The notes below the pieces were generated by a model that had not been told where the DNA came from, ran no database searches, and saw nothing but the letters and a program-made list of their open reading frames with translations. From the NCBI GenBank assembly GCA_009103225.1, contig RHPI01000277.1, forward strand, positions 207,297 through 271,296: a DNA stretch of 64,000 nucleotides, given 5' to 3'. Source of the DNA: Chlorokybus atmophyticus (taxonomy: Eukaryota > Streptophyta > Chlorokybophyceae > Chlorokybales > Chlorokybaceae). The stretch's first letter is position 1. Every line of letters starts with the position of its first letter. The position numbers were made by a program, and so were the translations under genes. Positions 12,615-24,999 of this stretch are shown here, piece by piece.

Positions 12615-13950
12615 ATGGAGAGCACAGCAACGGACACAAGTGGACATTGGACAAAGCAAAACGGCCTACTATGGCATCATGGCCGCTTGTACATCCCCGA
12701 TGTTGCACATATACGCGTTCAACTTTTAAAGGAAGCTCACGACGTACCCATTGCTGGCCACCAAGGAGTGGAGAGAACGTTGGCAAGCTTGAAACAACGC
12801 TTTAACTGGCGGGAGATGCATTGTGATGTACGCGACTATGTGGCGTTGTGCGACGCATGTCAGGGTGAAAGCAAGCAACTAAAAGTCACGTGAGTTGCTA
12901 CAACCTCTTTCCGTGCCATTGTCCAGGTGGGAGCAAGTTCCTATGAATTTTATTACGGGGGTGCCGAAGACAACAGAAGGGTATGACGCAATATTCGTGT
13001 TCGTAGACAAAACCAGCAAAATGGTACGCTTGGCACCGTGTTGTGAGTCTTGCACGGCACCAGAGGCAGCAAGCTTGTTTATGAAGCATGTCTTTCGTTC
13101 CCACGGACTACCACAAAGCATTGTGGGCGATTGTGATCTTCGCTTCACAAATAAGTTTTGGGAGGCGCTGCATAGTGCATTGCGTACTACCTTAAGTTTA
13201 GCACGGCTTTCCATCCGCAAACTGATGGCCAAACGGAGCAAGCCAACCGTGAAGATATGTTGCGCTGCTACGTGAATGCACGGCAAGACAATTGGGCGGA
13301 GTTGCTGGAAGTGGTGGAATTTGCCATCAACAACCACACCAATTCAAGCACGGGTGTCACCCCCTTTCTCATAATTTACGGCCAACACCCGCTGACACTG
13401 CTGACGACGTGGACATCGCAACGAAGTGGCGTTGATGTGGAAGCAGTAAGCGATTTTCTTACAACGTGTGCGGACATCCTCAAGGCAGCGAGAGAGGCGC
13501 TATTGGTGGCACAAAATAGGCAAAAACAGTACGTAGACGCGCATCGCCGACATGTCACATTTCGAGAAGGTGACATGGTATTGCTTTATGTGAGGAACTT
13601 ACAAGTGCATGCTAGAGTTCGCAAGTTAAGTGAGCGCTGGCTTGGGTCATTTCAAGTCATCAAAGTGGTTTTGGACGCGGCGAACAAGTTGCAACTGCCC
13701 GACTCTATGCACATCCACCCTGTCTTTGACATATCCCTGGTAAAAGCATATCGAGGAGACCCACCATTGCGTCCACCGCCTGAGTTGGCTACAGAAGGTC
13801 ATATGGAATGCGAAGTGGAGGACATATTGGGTGAGAAGATGGTGCGCAGCGTGCGTGCAAATATTTGGTGAAGTGGAAAGGCTACCCGATGCATGAAGCC
13901 ACTTGGGAACCGGAGAAGCACTTGGCAAATGCACACCATATCCTGCAAAA
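12615..13950 (+). pseudogene. Integrase with C-terminal chromodomain, element A
   Basis: An HHCC zinc-binding head (KEAHDVPIAGHQGVER then CDACQGESKQ, 12730-12880) is followed by the catalytic core (GYDAIFVFVDKTSKMVRLAP near 12980). A tail reads RKLSERWLGSFQVIKV, then a chromodomain: ECEVEDILGEKMV, a stop at 13869, then VKWKGYPMHEATWEPEKHL. The chromodomain marks it as a chromovirus; it probably directs integration toward modified chromatin. Stops and frame shifts at 12892, 13200-13257 and 13869 break it. Confidence 0.85.
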
Positions 13951-14006
13951 GCATTTGCAACGACGACCAGAGAATCCTCAAGAGCTTCGAGGACGAAGCT
14001 CACTCC

Positions 14007-14020
14007 TAGGGGGGGAGGAG
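14007..14020 (+). promoter_or_regulatory. Polypurine tract of element A
   Basis: AGGGGGGGGAGGAG immediately precedes the 3' LTR, the standard primer for plus-strand cDNA synthesis. Confidence 0.85.
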
Positions 14021-14692
14021 TGTAACAGTCGAGGCCAAGTTTCATGATTTTAGGACCTTTTGTGGCCCATTTATCGAGCACCACGTTTGCATGACTCGTG
14101 GCAGATATCGGCGAGTTATGAGTCTGCCGCGGATATCGACCAGGGCCCCATGAGCCCCAGTCCGGAAGGTGCCAGAAAACGGAGGGCCAGTCGAGAATGG
14201 CTCGACCAGATTTCTGGAAGGGCCTGGCGCCAAGTAGTATAACTTGACCATATGAGCACCTAATTAGGAGATCTTTGGTGCGTAAGAAAGGTCTAGAAGT
14301 ATACTATAGGGTTCTGCAATACCATCTTAGCATCTAATTCTGTGTAGCACGGGGGAATCGTCTAGACAATAGCATGTGCAGACTGGTAGGTATATAAGCG
14401 GCATTCTACAATGTGCAATACAACCTTTGGCTCCCTAGTTTCTTGTGTGCAAGCCTGGTGGTTAGCAGAGGTTGCTAGCGTGTGTCCACTGGTGTGTGCT
14501 TGCTTGTGTGACGATCCAAGGCGCTACACAAGTCGGTGTGTAACTTCGAGCGCGTGCGCGTGCGTACGCGAGTCGCGGGGCGCGCGTGTGTGCTTGGCAG
14601 AGGGGGCAAGGTTCCGGTGTGAATACCGTGTCTTGGTGAAAGGGTTGTTGATCACACCAACTCACAGGTGACAAGGCACGAGCACCGTCACA
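14021..14692 (+). repeat. 3' LTR of element A
   Basis: It is 672 bp and collinear with 8670-9340. It ends GTCACA where the 5' copy ends GTTACA, and is followed directly by the target duplicate gcaat. Confidence 0.93.
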
Positions 14693-14697
14693 GCAAT

Positions 14698-17600
14698 GGA
14701 TGACAGACCATAGCTGTTAATCCCCGCTCCCTACGCCCCAGGTAGTAGACGATGATACAACCATGTTGTCTCCCCCGGTCGGCTCAGCCTCCCCCCTCAC
14801 CAGTGTAGTCTTTAAGGCCTTCATCCCACAAGCTTGCACTCTCCTCGAACTGGCATCCACATGAGGACATCATCCCATCAACAGTTGTCACCCAACAGAG
14901 ACCAGATACCAGCCCCCCTCGCCCTCTCGTATCCTCATCTGCTGCTGTCTCCTCCCCCGCAATCCTTCTCCTTGCCGCAGCAGTGTACCGATGGAGAGAG
15001 GACGCTTGGTGGGTAGGTGTAGCACGATATTCGTTTTCACTGCTCTCCCTCCCAACCGCCACCCACATAGGAGCACCTGCCAATGCTCTGGATCGGCACG
15101 CCCGCTGGCTGTGCGCTCTTTAACCAAACCCCCGCACTGCACTGGTCTACTCCTCTGAGCTAAGTTTTACATACGTTTCTCACACAGGGAGATCAGTGAT
15201 GGTGACGGCCTTGCTGTGGAAGGATGACAGTGATCTAAAGGCGCAACCCATGGCAGTCAACCTCGCAGACCGCGCCGACATTCTTTGGCTTCACACCAAC
15301 CTGCTGTTATGAGGCATGGGTGGACCACAAACCTTGCTCTCCCAGCAGTTGACATCATATGCATGGCAAAGAGGGCAGCTTGGACGCTTCCATTCTCCCC
15401 GCCACTCCTCACTCTGTTATGGCCATACGGCGCAGAAGACGACATCCCTCTCAATGATTACTTTTTGGGGATAGTTCCGGGCATAGCATGACAGCTTCAC
15501 CTCCCAGCCCAGACATCAAGGTATGTCTTGGAATGTTCGAGGGTTAAATTCAGGTCACACTACATCTGGATCTTCACGAAAAGAAGATGTATTCTCTTGC
15601 TTGTGGGCGCTTCAGCGCAAGGGAGGCGGCGTTTTTCTTCTGCAAGAAATTAAGCTAAGTGCTGCTGCGATTGCATCATAGAAGTGGCAGCACGCATGGA
15701 AAGGAGAGGCGGTGTGGGCACCCGCAGACGGCATCAAAGGTGGAGTTGCTGTATTGTTCCTTTCCTTGTGAAAGCATGTTGTTTTTGATACAGAAGTTGC
15801 AATCCATCATTGTTGCTGTTGGGTTCGACTAGCCTAAGACGGCGGTACACTTCTGCTTGTTAGCGCATATGCCTGTTGAAAGAAACTTAAAAAGCGCGAG
15901 CTTTTCTTTGCTAAGGTTAAGACGTCCCTTCCTACAACCGACTAGTACGTCACTTGTGGAGATTAAAGCTGTATAGAAAATTTAAGCATTAGATCGTTCA
16001 CATCACGGGTCTCTGCGGTAAGGTAGACAGCATCGCACTCTCTGACCTCTGCCAACACCGGGGGGGTGAAAATGTCTGGAGATGTAGGTATCCTTCTTCA
16101 CAAGTCTACACATGGGACAACTCTCGTAAAGGATCAGCACGCATACTCGCTCAGCTGGACAGAGTGTATGTCTCGGATGCCCTCCTTTCATCGGTGGCGG
16201 ACTGTGCTATTGTCGCAAAGGAGTGGGTATTAGACCACAAGCTAGTGTATCTTGAGCTTCAATCTGCGCAGCATCTCGAAAGAGGTAGAGGACTGCGGCG
16301 TGTCAACTCCGCTCTTCTCTATGACCCTCTGTTCGTAACGGAGGTGGAGGACTTGTGGGGGTTGATGTCGTCTTCATTCTCGTTATCACCCGCATCGTAT
16401 GTTAAAGAGTTTGAGGACTTCTTGGGAAGAATAGAGGTTATGGCGAGACAGCATATGCGAAGACGCCATCGGCAGCTTCAATCCAAAGTTGACACACTTG
16501 CACTGGAGCTAGACGCATTGGCGCCTCAGCTCGGATCCTCACCAACTATTGCGTACTTGCAGATACAGCAGTCTTATCTCCTATGGACTACATGATGCCC
16601 ATGCCACGGCACTTGACAACACTGCATTGCGGTTTGCCACCAAACGATGATTTGAGCTCAGCCTGCTTAAAAAAGGGAGACCGCCACGCTCACCCAACCG
16701 TATGCACTTCTTCACTATAGAATACGTCATCTACCCCTTTTCCATCACAACTTCAGCAGGCATGTGTGAAGCAAGTGCTGAGTACTACCACTCCCTCTAC
16801 TCTTCCTCACACAGAGACACACCGGAGGTAGCAGAGGCCACATCACAGTGCTTGGGCAGCTTGACCCCTCGTATCACCACCGCAGAAGCAGCAGAGTTGG
16901 AGGCACCACTGAAACTGGCGGAGCTGCAGGCTGCCCTCTTTTCCATGTCATCACAAAAGGCACCAGGGATAGATGGTTTCAAGGTTCCATTTTGGCAGCA
17001 CTATTGGCCTATGATAGGAGAGCAGCTATCTTCAATACCGTCAGCACGTGCTCGACAGTTTACAGCTGGGTGAGACACAACGGCTGGGAGTGATCACTCT
17101 CATCTACAAGAAGGGAGTCAGAGGCCATTTTAAGAATTGGCGCCCCATCATACTTCTCCCTGTTCACTACAAGATCCTTGCGAAGGCCATTGCCAACCGA
17201 TTGTGCCCACACATAGCGGCGTGTGTGCACCCCACTCAGGTTGGCCTTGTCCCCCACCGCTATATCCTTGAAAATGTTCTCATTGCGTTGGATGCAATAG
17301 CCCACGCGAACTCCACCAACCAGCAAGGCGCTCTTCTTCTCCCTGACTTTGAGAAAGCCTTCGACAAGTTGAACTAGACACTTTTGTCAACAGTGTTGAT
17401 GAGGTTGGGCTTCTCTCCAATGCTGGTGGCTTGGGTGCGTACTCTAAACGGAGGATGCCGCAGCTGCGTTTCCGTCAACGGCTTCCTCTTTGAAGTCTTT
17501 GGGCTGCAACGCAGCGTACGGCAAGGCTGCCCGTTGGCACCGAACCTGTTCATATTGGCAACAGCACCATTGGGCGCCATGCTTCGCTCCTCTCCTCTCA

Positions 17601-19250
17601 GAAGGGAATCCGCCTCCTCAGTCCTCTAGGTGGGCCCGAGGAGGACAAGGAACTCAGATACACAGGGTATGTAAATGACACATAGGGGCTGGCGAAAAAA
17701 AAAAAAAAGTTCGCAAGCCCTTGTTTCTCAATCCCCGTATCATGGATGAGCAAGAGATTGTGCTGGGATTCACCAGTGTTTCCACACGACGATGGAGGCC
17801 ATGGGGCGGAGGCAGGATTCTTGATTGCGAAGGATACTTGGAACACCACCACCAGGTCCCTCCACACCGTGGCAACCCTCGCACAATGGCTGCCGACGTT
17901 GTCTTTGTCCAAGATACAGCAACTCTTCACTTCCTTGCGGTTGTCCCTCCTCAGCTGCTGGCTTGACATCATGTCATCTGGGGTGGGACAAACCCAGCCT
18001 GGTGGGGCGTCTTCAGCCCGTCCCACTACATACACAATGCCATCTATGTGGATACGGCGATTGGCAACCGTTGTGTAGGCACTGCTTTTCAGCTGATCAG
18101 GCCAGAGGCGGACACCCTTACTCTGCCGTATGCTACATCTTAGCCTTCATAGCATCATGCGGATCAGAGTTCCCCCTCCCCCACATAGCTGGAGGTCCTC
18201 CCTCCCTTCCGCCCCATCGACAGCCCTCAAAGGTTGGAAAGACCACCAGCAGAGAAGTTCACAGGTCGGCGGGTAGTTGGCATTGCCCAATTGGTTCTCC
18301 GCTACAAAAGTGGATAACACCAACCCACCCGTCCCCATCAGCGCGCTCATTATGGGAATACAGCTCCAAGGTGGGTTATGCAGTGCAGGCGTCTCAGCGT
18401 GCTCATCGCATCCGAGCCCTTGCACATTGGAGTGAAGCAGACAAAGAAGACGTCGTTGGGCCTGCTCATTGGAAGCGTTTACACTCCTCGCTAAGGAGCG
18501 CATTGAAGGGTTCAGTGCGCTTCTTCATGTGGCTCCTCTCTCACCAAGCCCACAACACGGGAGACCGCCTCCTTCAATACAGCACAGACGAGGGGGGGGG
18601 GGGAGTGTGTTGTATGTCCGCATGGCGAGGTTGAGACGTTGTCTCACCTCGTTGTTGACTGCGCCTTCAACCAGGAAGTGTAGGCGTGGTTCGGCAAGGT
18701 GTGGAGGCTTTTATGGCGCGCCTTTTCCCCTCACCCCTGCCACACTCGTGTCCTCTGCCCGCCTTGGAACATGGTGGGAGGCCTCCCTCGTCTTTGGCAA
18801 TGGCTCAAACCTCTCGTACTATGGCACATTTTGCTAACACAAAACCGTTCACGATTCGACCACACCTCTCCTAATCTACATCAATGTCTTTAGCTCCTCT
18901 CTCCATCATAACAAAAGGGGATTGGTAGCGTATGCTCTTCACGGCCTCTTCAGACGACAAGCGCCTACTGCTCTTCGCGAAGTTTCAAGCCACATGGGCT
19001 TGCAACAACTTTCTGTGCTCTGTGACCTGGTCTCTGCCTTATCCCGCATCTCTTAGTCTCCCCTTCCTTCTATCCCGCCTCCAGCTACCTGCCCTCCCCT
19101 CCCTCATACACCGTTTTATTCTACACCGTCTCCTCCTTAAAACTCCTCGCCCCTTTCACTTGCTTCTGCTACCCGTGCCCCTCTTCTCCAGTTGCTACCA
19201 TTTGTAGTTACTCGCTAGACAATATGGCTAGTGCCTAGCTTTTCTTTTCC
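14698..19250 (+). pseudogene. LINE-A ORF2: APE endonuclease, reverse transcriptase, zinc finger (decayed)
   Basis: This is the continuation of the LINE split by element A. An APE-type endonuclease is legible from about 15,520 (a WNVRG-like start, FLLQEIKLS near 15,632, VSAYA near 15,860). The RT runs from about 16,880 to 17,700: KAPGIDGF, LIYKKG, NWRPIILLPVHYKILAKAIA, LLLPDFEKAFDKLN, then RQGCPLAPNLF. The catalytic YADD box reads YVND at about 17,670, so the active site is lost. A Cys/His finger with the pattern HGEVETLSHLVVDC sits near 18,620, as in plant-type LINE ORF2 C-termini. Many stops are present. The 3' end is near 19,250. Confidence 0.82.
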
Positions 19251-19399
19251 TTGTTGGCTATTGCTTAGCTAGCCGCGCATGCTAAACTCTGTCTCTGCTC
19301 ACCAAAAAGTTTATAGAAACCAAGATTCTGCGCGCAAAATAATAACAAACATAAAAACACAACAAGCAGTTACACTCGAAATTGTTTTTGGCTTTGGAT

Positions 19400-20578
19400 C
19401 CAATACGTAATTCACATTATCAGAGCATCAGCGAGTGTTCAAACAAAGAAGAAAAAGCTAGGTAAAGAGCACAAACGTGCTACGCGGAATAAAAGGAGGA
19501 GACAGCTAAGTCTAGGCTAGCAGGAAAAGTGAAGACGAGGAAGATAAGGGGAGGAAGAGAAGAAGCGATAGTCAGGAGACAGAAGAGCGAAGGGGAAACG
19601 GGATGCCAGTCAGCTACTGGCGAGGGGAGGCCAGCCATATTAGTACACAGGCAGGAGCACGAAAAGGCGAAGGATGAGAGCGCTGCAGCTCTGGCGCCGT
19701 CCTGCAGGAGGGAAGTAAGAACTTCCAGCCAAGCTTCTTTCGCCCTGTCCTGCAGCGAGTGAGAGAACATAGAGAGCTGATCAGTAGTGCAGAGAGTGAC
19801 GTCAGAGTAGCGGACTGAGCAACGGCAAGCCCAAAGCGGGCGAGCAGCAATCCAGACCTCTCGGAGGCGAGTGGGCGAAAAAGCTGCGTCCTGGTCGAAG
19901 CTGGCGAGAGAAGGAGACAGCTCCAAGCTGCCACCCATGCGGCGTAGAAGAAGCGACAAGGAAAGCCAGAGGGAATGAGCGCACAGACAGTTGAAGAAGA
20001 GGTGACGAGAGGTCTCCACATCCTCTGAGTGGCAGGTCAGACATGAGGGGTCGATGTCCAGGCCTAGGTGCTGCAGGCAAAGATAGCCCCATGGCAAACC
20101 ATCCAAAGCAATGAGCGGATTTTGCCAGGGGCCTTTAGGGACCTGATAGCCGGCCAAACTCTGCTTCAGTCCACATCCGGGCAAGCCCAGCGCCAGCGGC
20201 GCGGAGCACGCACTACTGGAAGGGAGCGAGAGGAGAGAAGGTGATAACCGAGACGAGGAGTGTAGTCCCAAAGAGAATAGAAAGAGGCGTGGCCTGGGAC
20301 ATTCTCAGGCCAACGGAAGAAGGAGGGGTCAAGGTGCACTTCAGCCAGAGGAGCCGCGACAACATACCAGCCGAGATAACGCTGAGGGGGAGCCAGAGCA
20401 ATCCAAAAGACTGTGCCTACTGCCGGGGACAACGCCACGGTTGCGCGGGGGCCGGGGGGGGNNNNNNNNNNNNNNNNNNNNNNNNNNNNNNNNNNNNNNN
20501 NNNNNNNNNNNNNNNNNNNNNNNNNNNNNNNNNNNNNNNNNNNNNNNNNNNNNNNNNNNNNNNNNNNNNNNNNNNNNN

Positions 20579-20616
<38 letters not shown>

Positions 20617-23600
20617 TACCCTTACTCTGGATATGCCAGCGGAGGAGGGTGGAGAGAAGGGGGAGGGCGAGCACAGCGTCTGCCCCTATGTGCATGCAGG
20701 GAGGAAGCATGCGCCCGTCAAGGTTGTCCCTAAGGCGCACTCCACAAAATATACATAGGATAGGGCCTCCCCGTCTGCGGCTGAGCCCCACCACTCCTCC
20801 GCGAAGGAAGTGTGTGGGCCAGCGTTGAGCAGCTCACGCCATGTTGACGGGATGCAGTTCCAGAGAAGTGAACACGCAGGCTCCGGAACATCAATCCATC
20901 GAGACAGGGTGCCAACGGTGTAGGGCTACAGCTCCGTAGTGTCTCAAAGATCAACGACTCTGTGAAATCCCAGAGCCGCCCAGGATAAAGAAGGGAGTGG
21001 TGCGCGAGGAACTAAGAAGTGCTCTACGATTGTCCCGCGGTAGAGGGTTGTAGAAAATATGCTGGCGAAGAACGTCCTCATAGCTCTCAGGTGAAGATGG
21101 AGTAGAGGGTCGGTCCTTCAGCCAAGCAGCGAAGATCGCCCTCCAGTGCGCAGAGAGCGAGGACCTCAGGGGAAGGCCAGACGACATGAGTGAAGCAATC
21201 GGGGGGAGCCAAGTCACCTCAGGGTGGCGAGGGTCCGAAGTCCAAACCTGTAACTGCTGGAAGGCGAGAGACTTCCAGGGAGCCCCAAGTGGGATCTGAG
21301 AGCCCAACCGCCCAATTGGCAAGAAGAGCGCGAGCTTGAATGTCCGGATTCAAAACACCTAGCCCGCCCTGCCGGACAAGAAGACAGACAACACGCTAGG
21401 AAACCCTGCCTCTCACCCGCTGTATGGTCTGTGCAAAAGGGTCGCCTGTGGTGCCGGCAGTGGGCCAGAGAAACGGGGTGCTAAGACGGCGAAGAGTCCG
21501 AAGATCTCCTGTAAACAGGCCTACCAACGAGGCGATATACCAGAGCGTGGAGAGCACACTCTGACTCGAGCACTAGCGCACGGCCCATGTGAGAGAGGTA
21601 GTGATGAGCCCATGAGGTGATGCGTCTGCGCACATTTTCTAGGTCCAGGGGGAGAGCTGTCAGCCCATGTCGAGCTAGGCGAAAGCCTAGGAGGGTGACC
21701 GTGTCTCCAGGACTCAACCAGCGCACACCCTACTTCGGAGGGAGGAAGATCTGAACCCACCATAACTCCGTAAGACTTCTCCAGACTCAAGCTCGCATCT
21801 GAGGCCAGGCAAAAGGTGCTCATGCACGTGGTGAAACCAGCATGAGAAGCCTCCGTAAGCTCGAGCACCACCATCGTGTCATCCGCATACTCCAAGTAAA
21901 TGATCTCAACTGCCGCGCCTGGCTGTTCACCCTCAAAGGACGGGTGGTCTAAAGGCAAAGACAAGCCTTTGACCTGTGCTTTATCAGCGAGGGTGAAAAG
22001 GACAGAGGCAAGCGGGCAGCCTTGTTTCGCACTGCGTTCCAATGGGAACTCCTCCGTAAGGAACCCATTGATAAGGACCTGGCTGAAGCCGCCCGTTGAG
22101 CGTGCGGACCCACGCACAAAGTTCAGCATCAAAGCCTTGCTTGCGCATGACTGCATTGCTGAAGTCCCAGCTAATGCGGTCAAAGGCTTTCTTAAAGTCT
22201 GCAAGAAGCAAAGCCACTTGCTGGCAAGAGCGGTTTGCGTGGGAGGCAACGTCTAGGACAATAAGGATGTTGTCTAGAATAGAGCGTCTGCGTACAAAGC
22301 CTGTCTGCTCCACTAAAATGGTGTCTGGGAGAATTGCAGCAAGGCCAAGACGCAGAGCTCGGGCTAGTAGCTTGTAGTGTAAGGGCAGTAGAGTAATCGG
22401 CCTCCAGTTCCTGAGATCGGACCTCGAGCCTTTCTTGTGAATAAGAGTGATGACGCCAACCCTTTGAGAGAAACCCATCCTGCCAGTCTGCATTGCACAT
22501 GCGCAGTAGCGGTGGTAGTCCGGCCCAATTAGATGCCAGGCGGCCTGCCAAAAAGCTGCGGTGAGGCCGTCCCTCCCCGGGTATTCACATGCTTCCATAC
22601 CACGCAAGGCACTGTGCAGATCTGCAAGCGAAAGAGGTAGGGAGAGGCGGGAGGAGGTGGAAGAATCCACACTGGCACGCACATGATGCTGTCCTCGAGG
22701 GCGCGCCATTATAGCGTAGGGTCTGGCCTAGATGCGGTAAACAGCTGCTGATAAGAAGTTTGCGCCGCCATCGACATCTCCTTTTGTGTGAGTATAGGAG
22801 GATCAAGCTATTGCGTGGAGAAAGTGAGAGAGAGGAGAGAGGAGGACAGTTGGTCAGCTTTGCACAGAGAGAAGAAAAACTTGAAGAGGAAGAAGAAGAA
22901 GAAGAAGAAGAAGAAAAACTTGTTCAATCCCTCGCCAAGCAGGTTGTGCTGGCTGGTGTGGCGAGTGTAGGATAACTCCAACTCCCGGCACTCGAGATTG
23001 GCAATCCTGGCAAGGAGTTGCTGATGGTCCTCTATCTGTGCAACGGAGGCGGGTAAAGGAAACAGCTGCAAGCTGCGCTCCAGCTCCGCTAGAAGACAAC
23101 AAAGAGAGGAGAGCTCGCTGCTGCGGGCATGACGGCGGCGAGCTTCATGGCGACGGGGCGAGAGCGCTGACGTCCTCCAACCCAGCCTCGAACCACACAA
23201 TGAACAGACTATCGGGGGGCTGGGCTTGCTGGTGAAGGGCCCATAGGATATGCAGCTCGTCCATAAAGAGGTGGTCTCGGAGAAGACCATTGTCAAACTT
23301 TTAGCAGCCCGGGCCTCGGGGGGAGCTGGACGCGGGGCGGAGCTGGAGCATGACTGGCTTGTGATCGGAGAGGGACTCGCCCTCACGAATCAGCTGATTG
23401 CCCACCAGCGTGCGCACACATGAAGAGGCATACAAGCAATCCAGACGCGCCATGGGAAGGACCCCCCGGGCACGGAGCCCACCCACGTGAAGGCGGAGGT
23501 GTCGGGAAAGCGCACTCTGAAAGTGTCTTCTAGGCCGTAGCGCTAAAGCAGGAGAGAAAACGAAGAGAGCTCCAGCTAGGTAGAAGATAACCGCGAATGC

Positions 23601-24940
23601 CTTTTGTCTAATGCCGGATCTTCAATAATGTTCCAGTCCACCCCAACCACCGCCCAGTCAGCCGGAGGGAGGGATGAAGCAAGCAAGGTAAAGAAGAGGT
23701 GCCGCTCCTCCGAAGAGTTGAGAGCATAAACGTTGGCGAGGAGAAGGAATACTCCCTCCCAACGGAGACGCAGCCAGCAGCATCTGGCGGGGACGGCCAC
23801 CCCCTCATCAACCAGCATGCTCTGCCAGGCATGAGGACAAAGTATGGCAACACCGCCACTACTACCTTGTGACGGGGCCCAAATATAGCCTGCCCAAAAA
23901 CGCCGCCATGAGGCGTGGCTAGAGTCAGTGATACTAGTTTCTTGAAGGAAGAGAGCTTGGGAGCGCCCACATTGCCATTCACGCAGGCGCGCAAGCAAAG
24001 CCCGCCGCTTAGAAACGCCAGAGTTTGAGCACACATTGGCAATGCCCTGTACGTTCCATGAGGTAAAGGAAAGCGTGGTTGCGGTCATAGAAACAACAAC
24101 TAAAGAGAAAGGAAAACACAAGCTCTGAGGTGCACGCAGCAGAGATCCCGCAATGCCGGACATCAGCTACATCCGCATTGTCCGCACCCTCGTCAACGCA
24201 GCAGAAATAGCCAAAAGAGCAAGGCCGAAAACCACTGGTGCAACGTGTTTCGCAGCTATGGCGGGTCCGACATACCATTGAGACTGTGTAATGGCGGGTC
24301 CGAGTGGGTGGGTGGGTGGGGGGGGCTGTACGGACTGCATTGTTCCATCTCCGTGCTTGGGTGATGCCAATACTTGACTGCGTCCAAAAGAGCTTGACAG
24401 AGAGATTGGGTTCTATCCGGCGTCCGGGAGGCAACATGATCACCCCACTCTGAGAGCGAACACCATCTCTGCAAGGAGTGAGGAGGGGACAATATACCTT
24501 CTGGAGCTGCCATAGGGACAAGCGCGTATGCTATGGACACGCCGGAGACGTTGAGGCACAGCACATTGCTCACATTGCTCATCAAGTACCCCAATTAGCT
24601 CATAGCTGGCTTGAGAGGGAAGCATAGACACTTGGCCAAGAGCGTTCAGCACCTGGCTGCGCCACCAGCCTTCCGGAGAGTTATGTGCATGTGAAGGAGA
24701 CAGGGCACAAATGAAGTTGAGGCCAATAGTATGGCCGGGGTCAGTGAGGAGAACCTCCGCTGAAGAGGTGTCATTCCGCGCGCCTCGAGCAACCACCGGC
24801 ACCATCAGAATACGGTGAGGTTCAGCGGCGAGGCAAAGCCCTGCTGCGTGAAGCCAGGACAAAAGGGGTTGAGAGTGTGGAGCCACTGCCGCCGACGTCG
24901 GTGAAATCATCGGAGGCGTTGGCGCCGTAGCCGCGACTGT
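19400..24940 (-). pseudogene. LINE-B: APE endonuclease, reverse transcriptase, zinc finger (decayed)
   Basis: On the minus strand the endonuclease starts at about 24,085 (MTATTLSFTSWNVQGIANV, then LFLQETSITD, LLANVYALN, VGVDWN) and ends with SDHKPVMLQL near 23,345. The RT runs 22,700-21,520: YPGRDGLTAAFWQ, LIHKKGSR, NWRPITLLPLHYKLLARAL, LLLADFKKAFDRISW, SAKQGCPLASVLF, and an intact YADD near 21,885. The C-terminal finger CLTCHSEDVETSRHLFFNC lies at 20,043-19,987. Part of ORF1 lies upstream to about 24,940. Frames shift repeatedly and a gap interrupts it. It is the same clade as LINE-A, in tail-to-tail orientation. Confidence 0.85.
20462..20578. other. Assembly gap in a poly-G run
   Basis: 117 N bases are flanked on both sides by G homopolymers (8-9 G to the left, 36 G to the right). 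The sequence here is unknown; open frames across it are meaningless. Confidence 0.98.
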
Positions 24941-24999
24941 GTGTGGAGGGATGAGCTGCTCCTTCTCCTCGCCAGGCTTGATGAGGAGATCGTCCTGAC

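Larger units (their letters stand above)
8670..14692 (+). mobile_element. Complete Ty3-type chromovirus (element A) inserted in LINE-A
   Basis: The full structure is visible. A 5' LTR (8670-9340) and 3' LTR (14021-14692) share TGTAAC starts and GTTACA/GTCACA ends. A primer site is at 9343 and a polypurine tract at 14007-14020. The domain order is gag, protease, RT, RNase H, integrase, chromodomain. A 5-bp target duplication gcaat lies at 8665-8669 and 14693-14697. The coding part has several stops and frameshifts, so this copy cannot make an intact polyprotein. LTRs differ by scattered substitutions and small indels, so the insertion is not brand new. Confidence 0.95.

Noticed and set aside
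20241-20828. Open frames crossing the N gap with polyglycine or polyproline
   Set aside because: They depend on unknown bases and a G homopolymer; the true coding strand here is minus (LINE-B).
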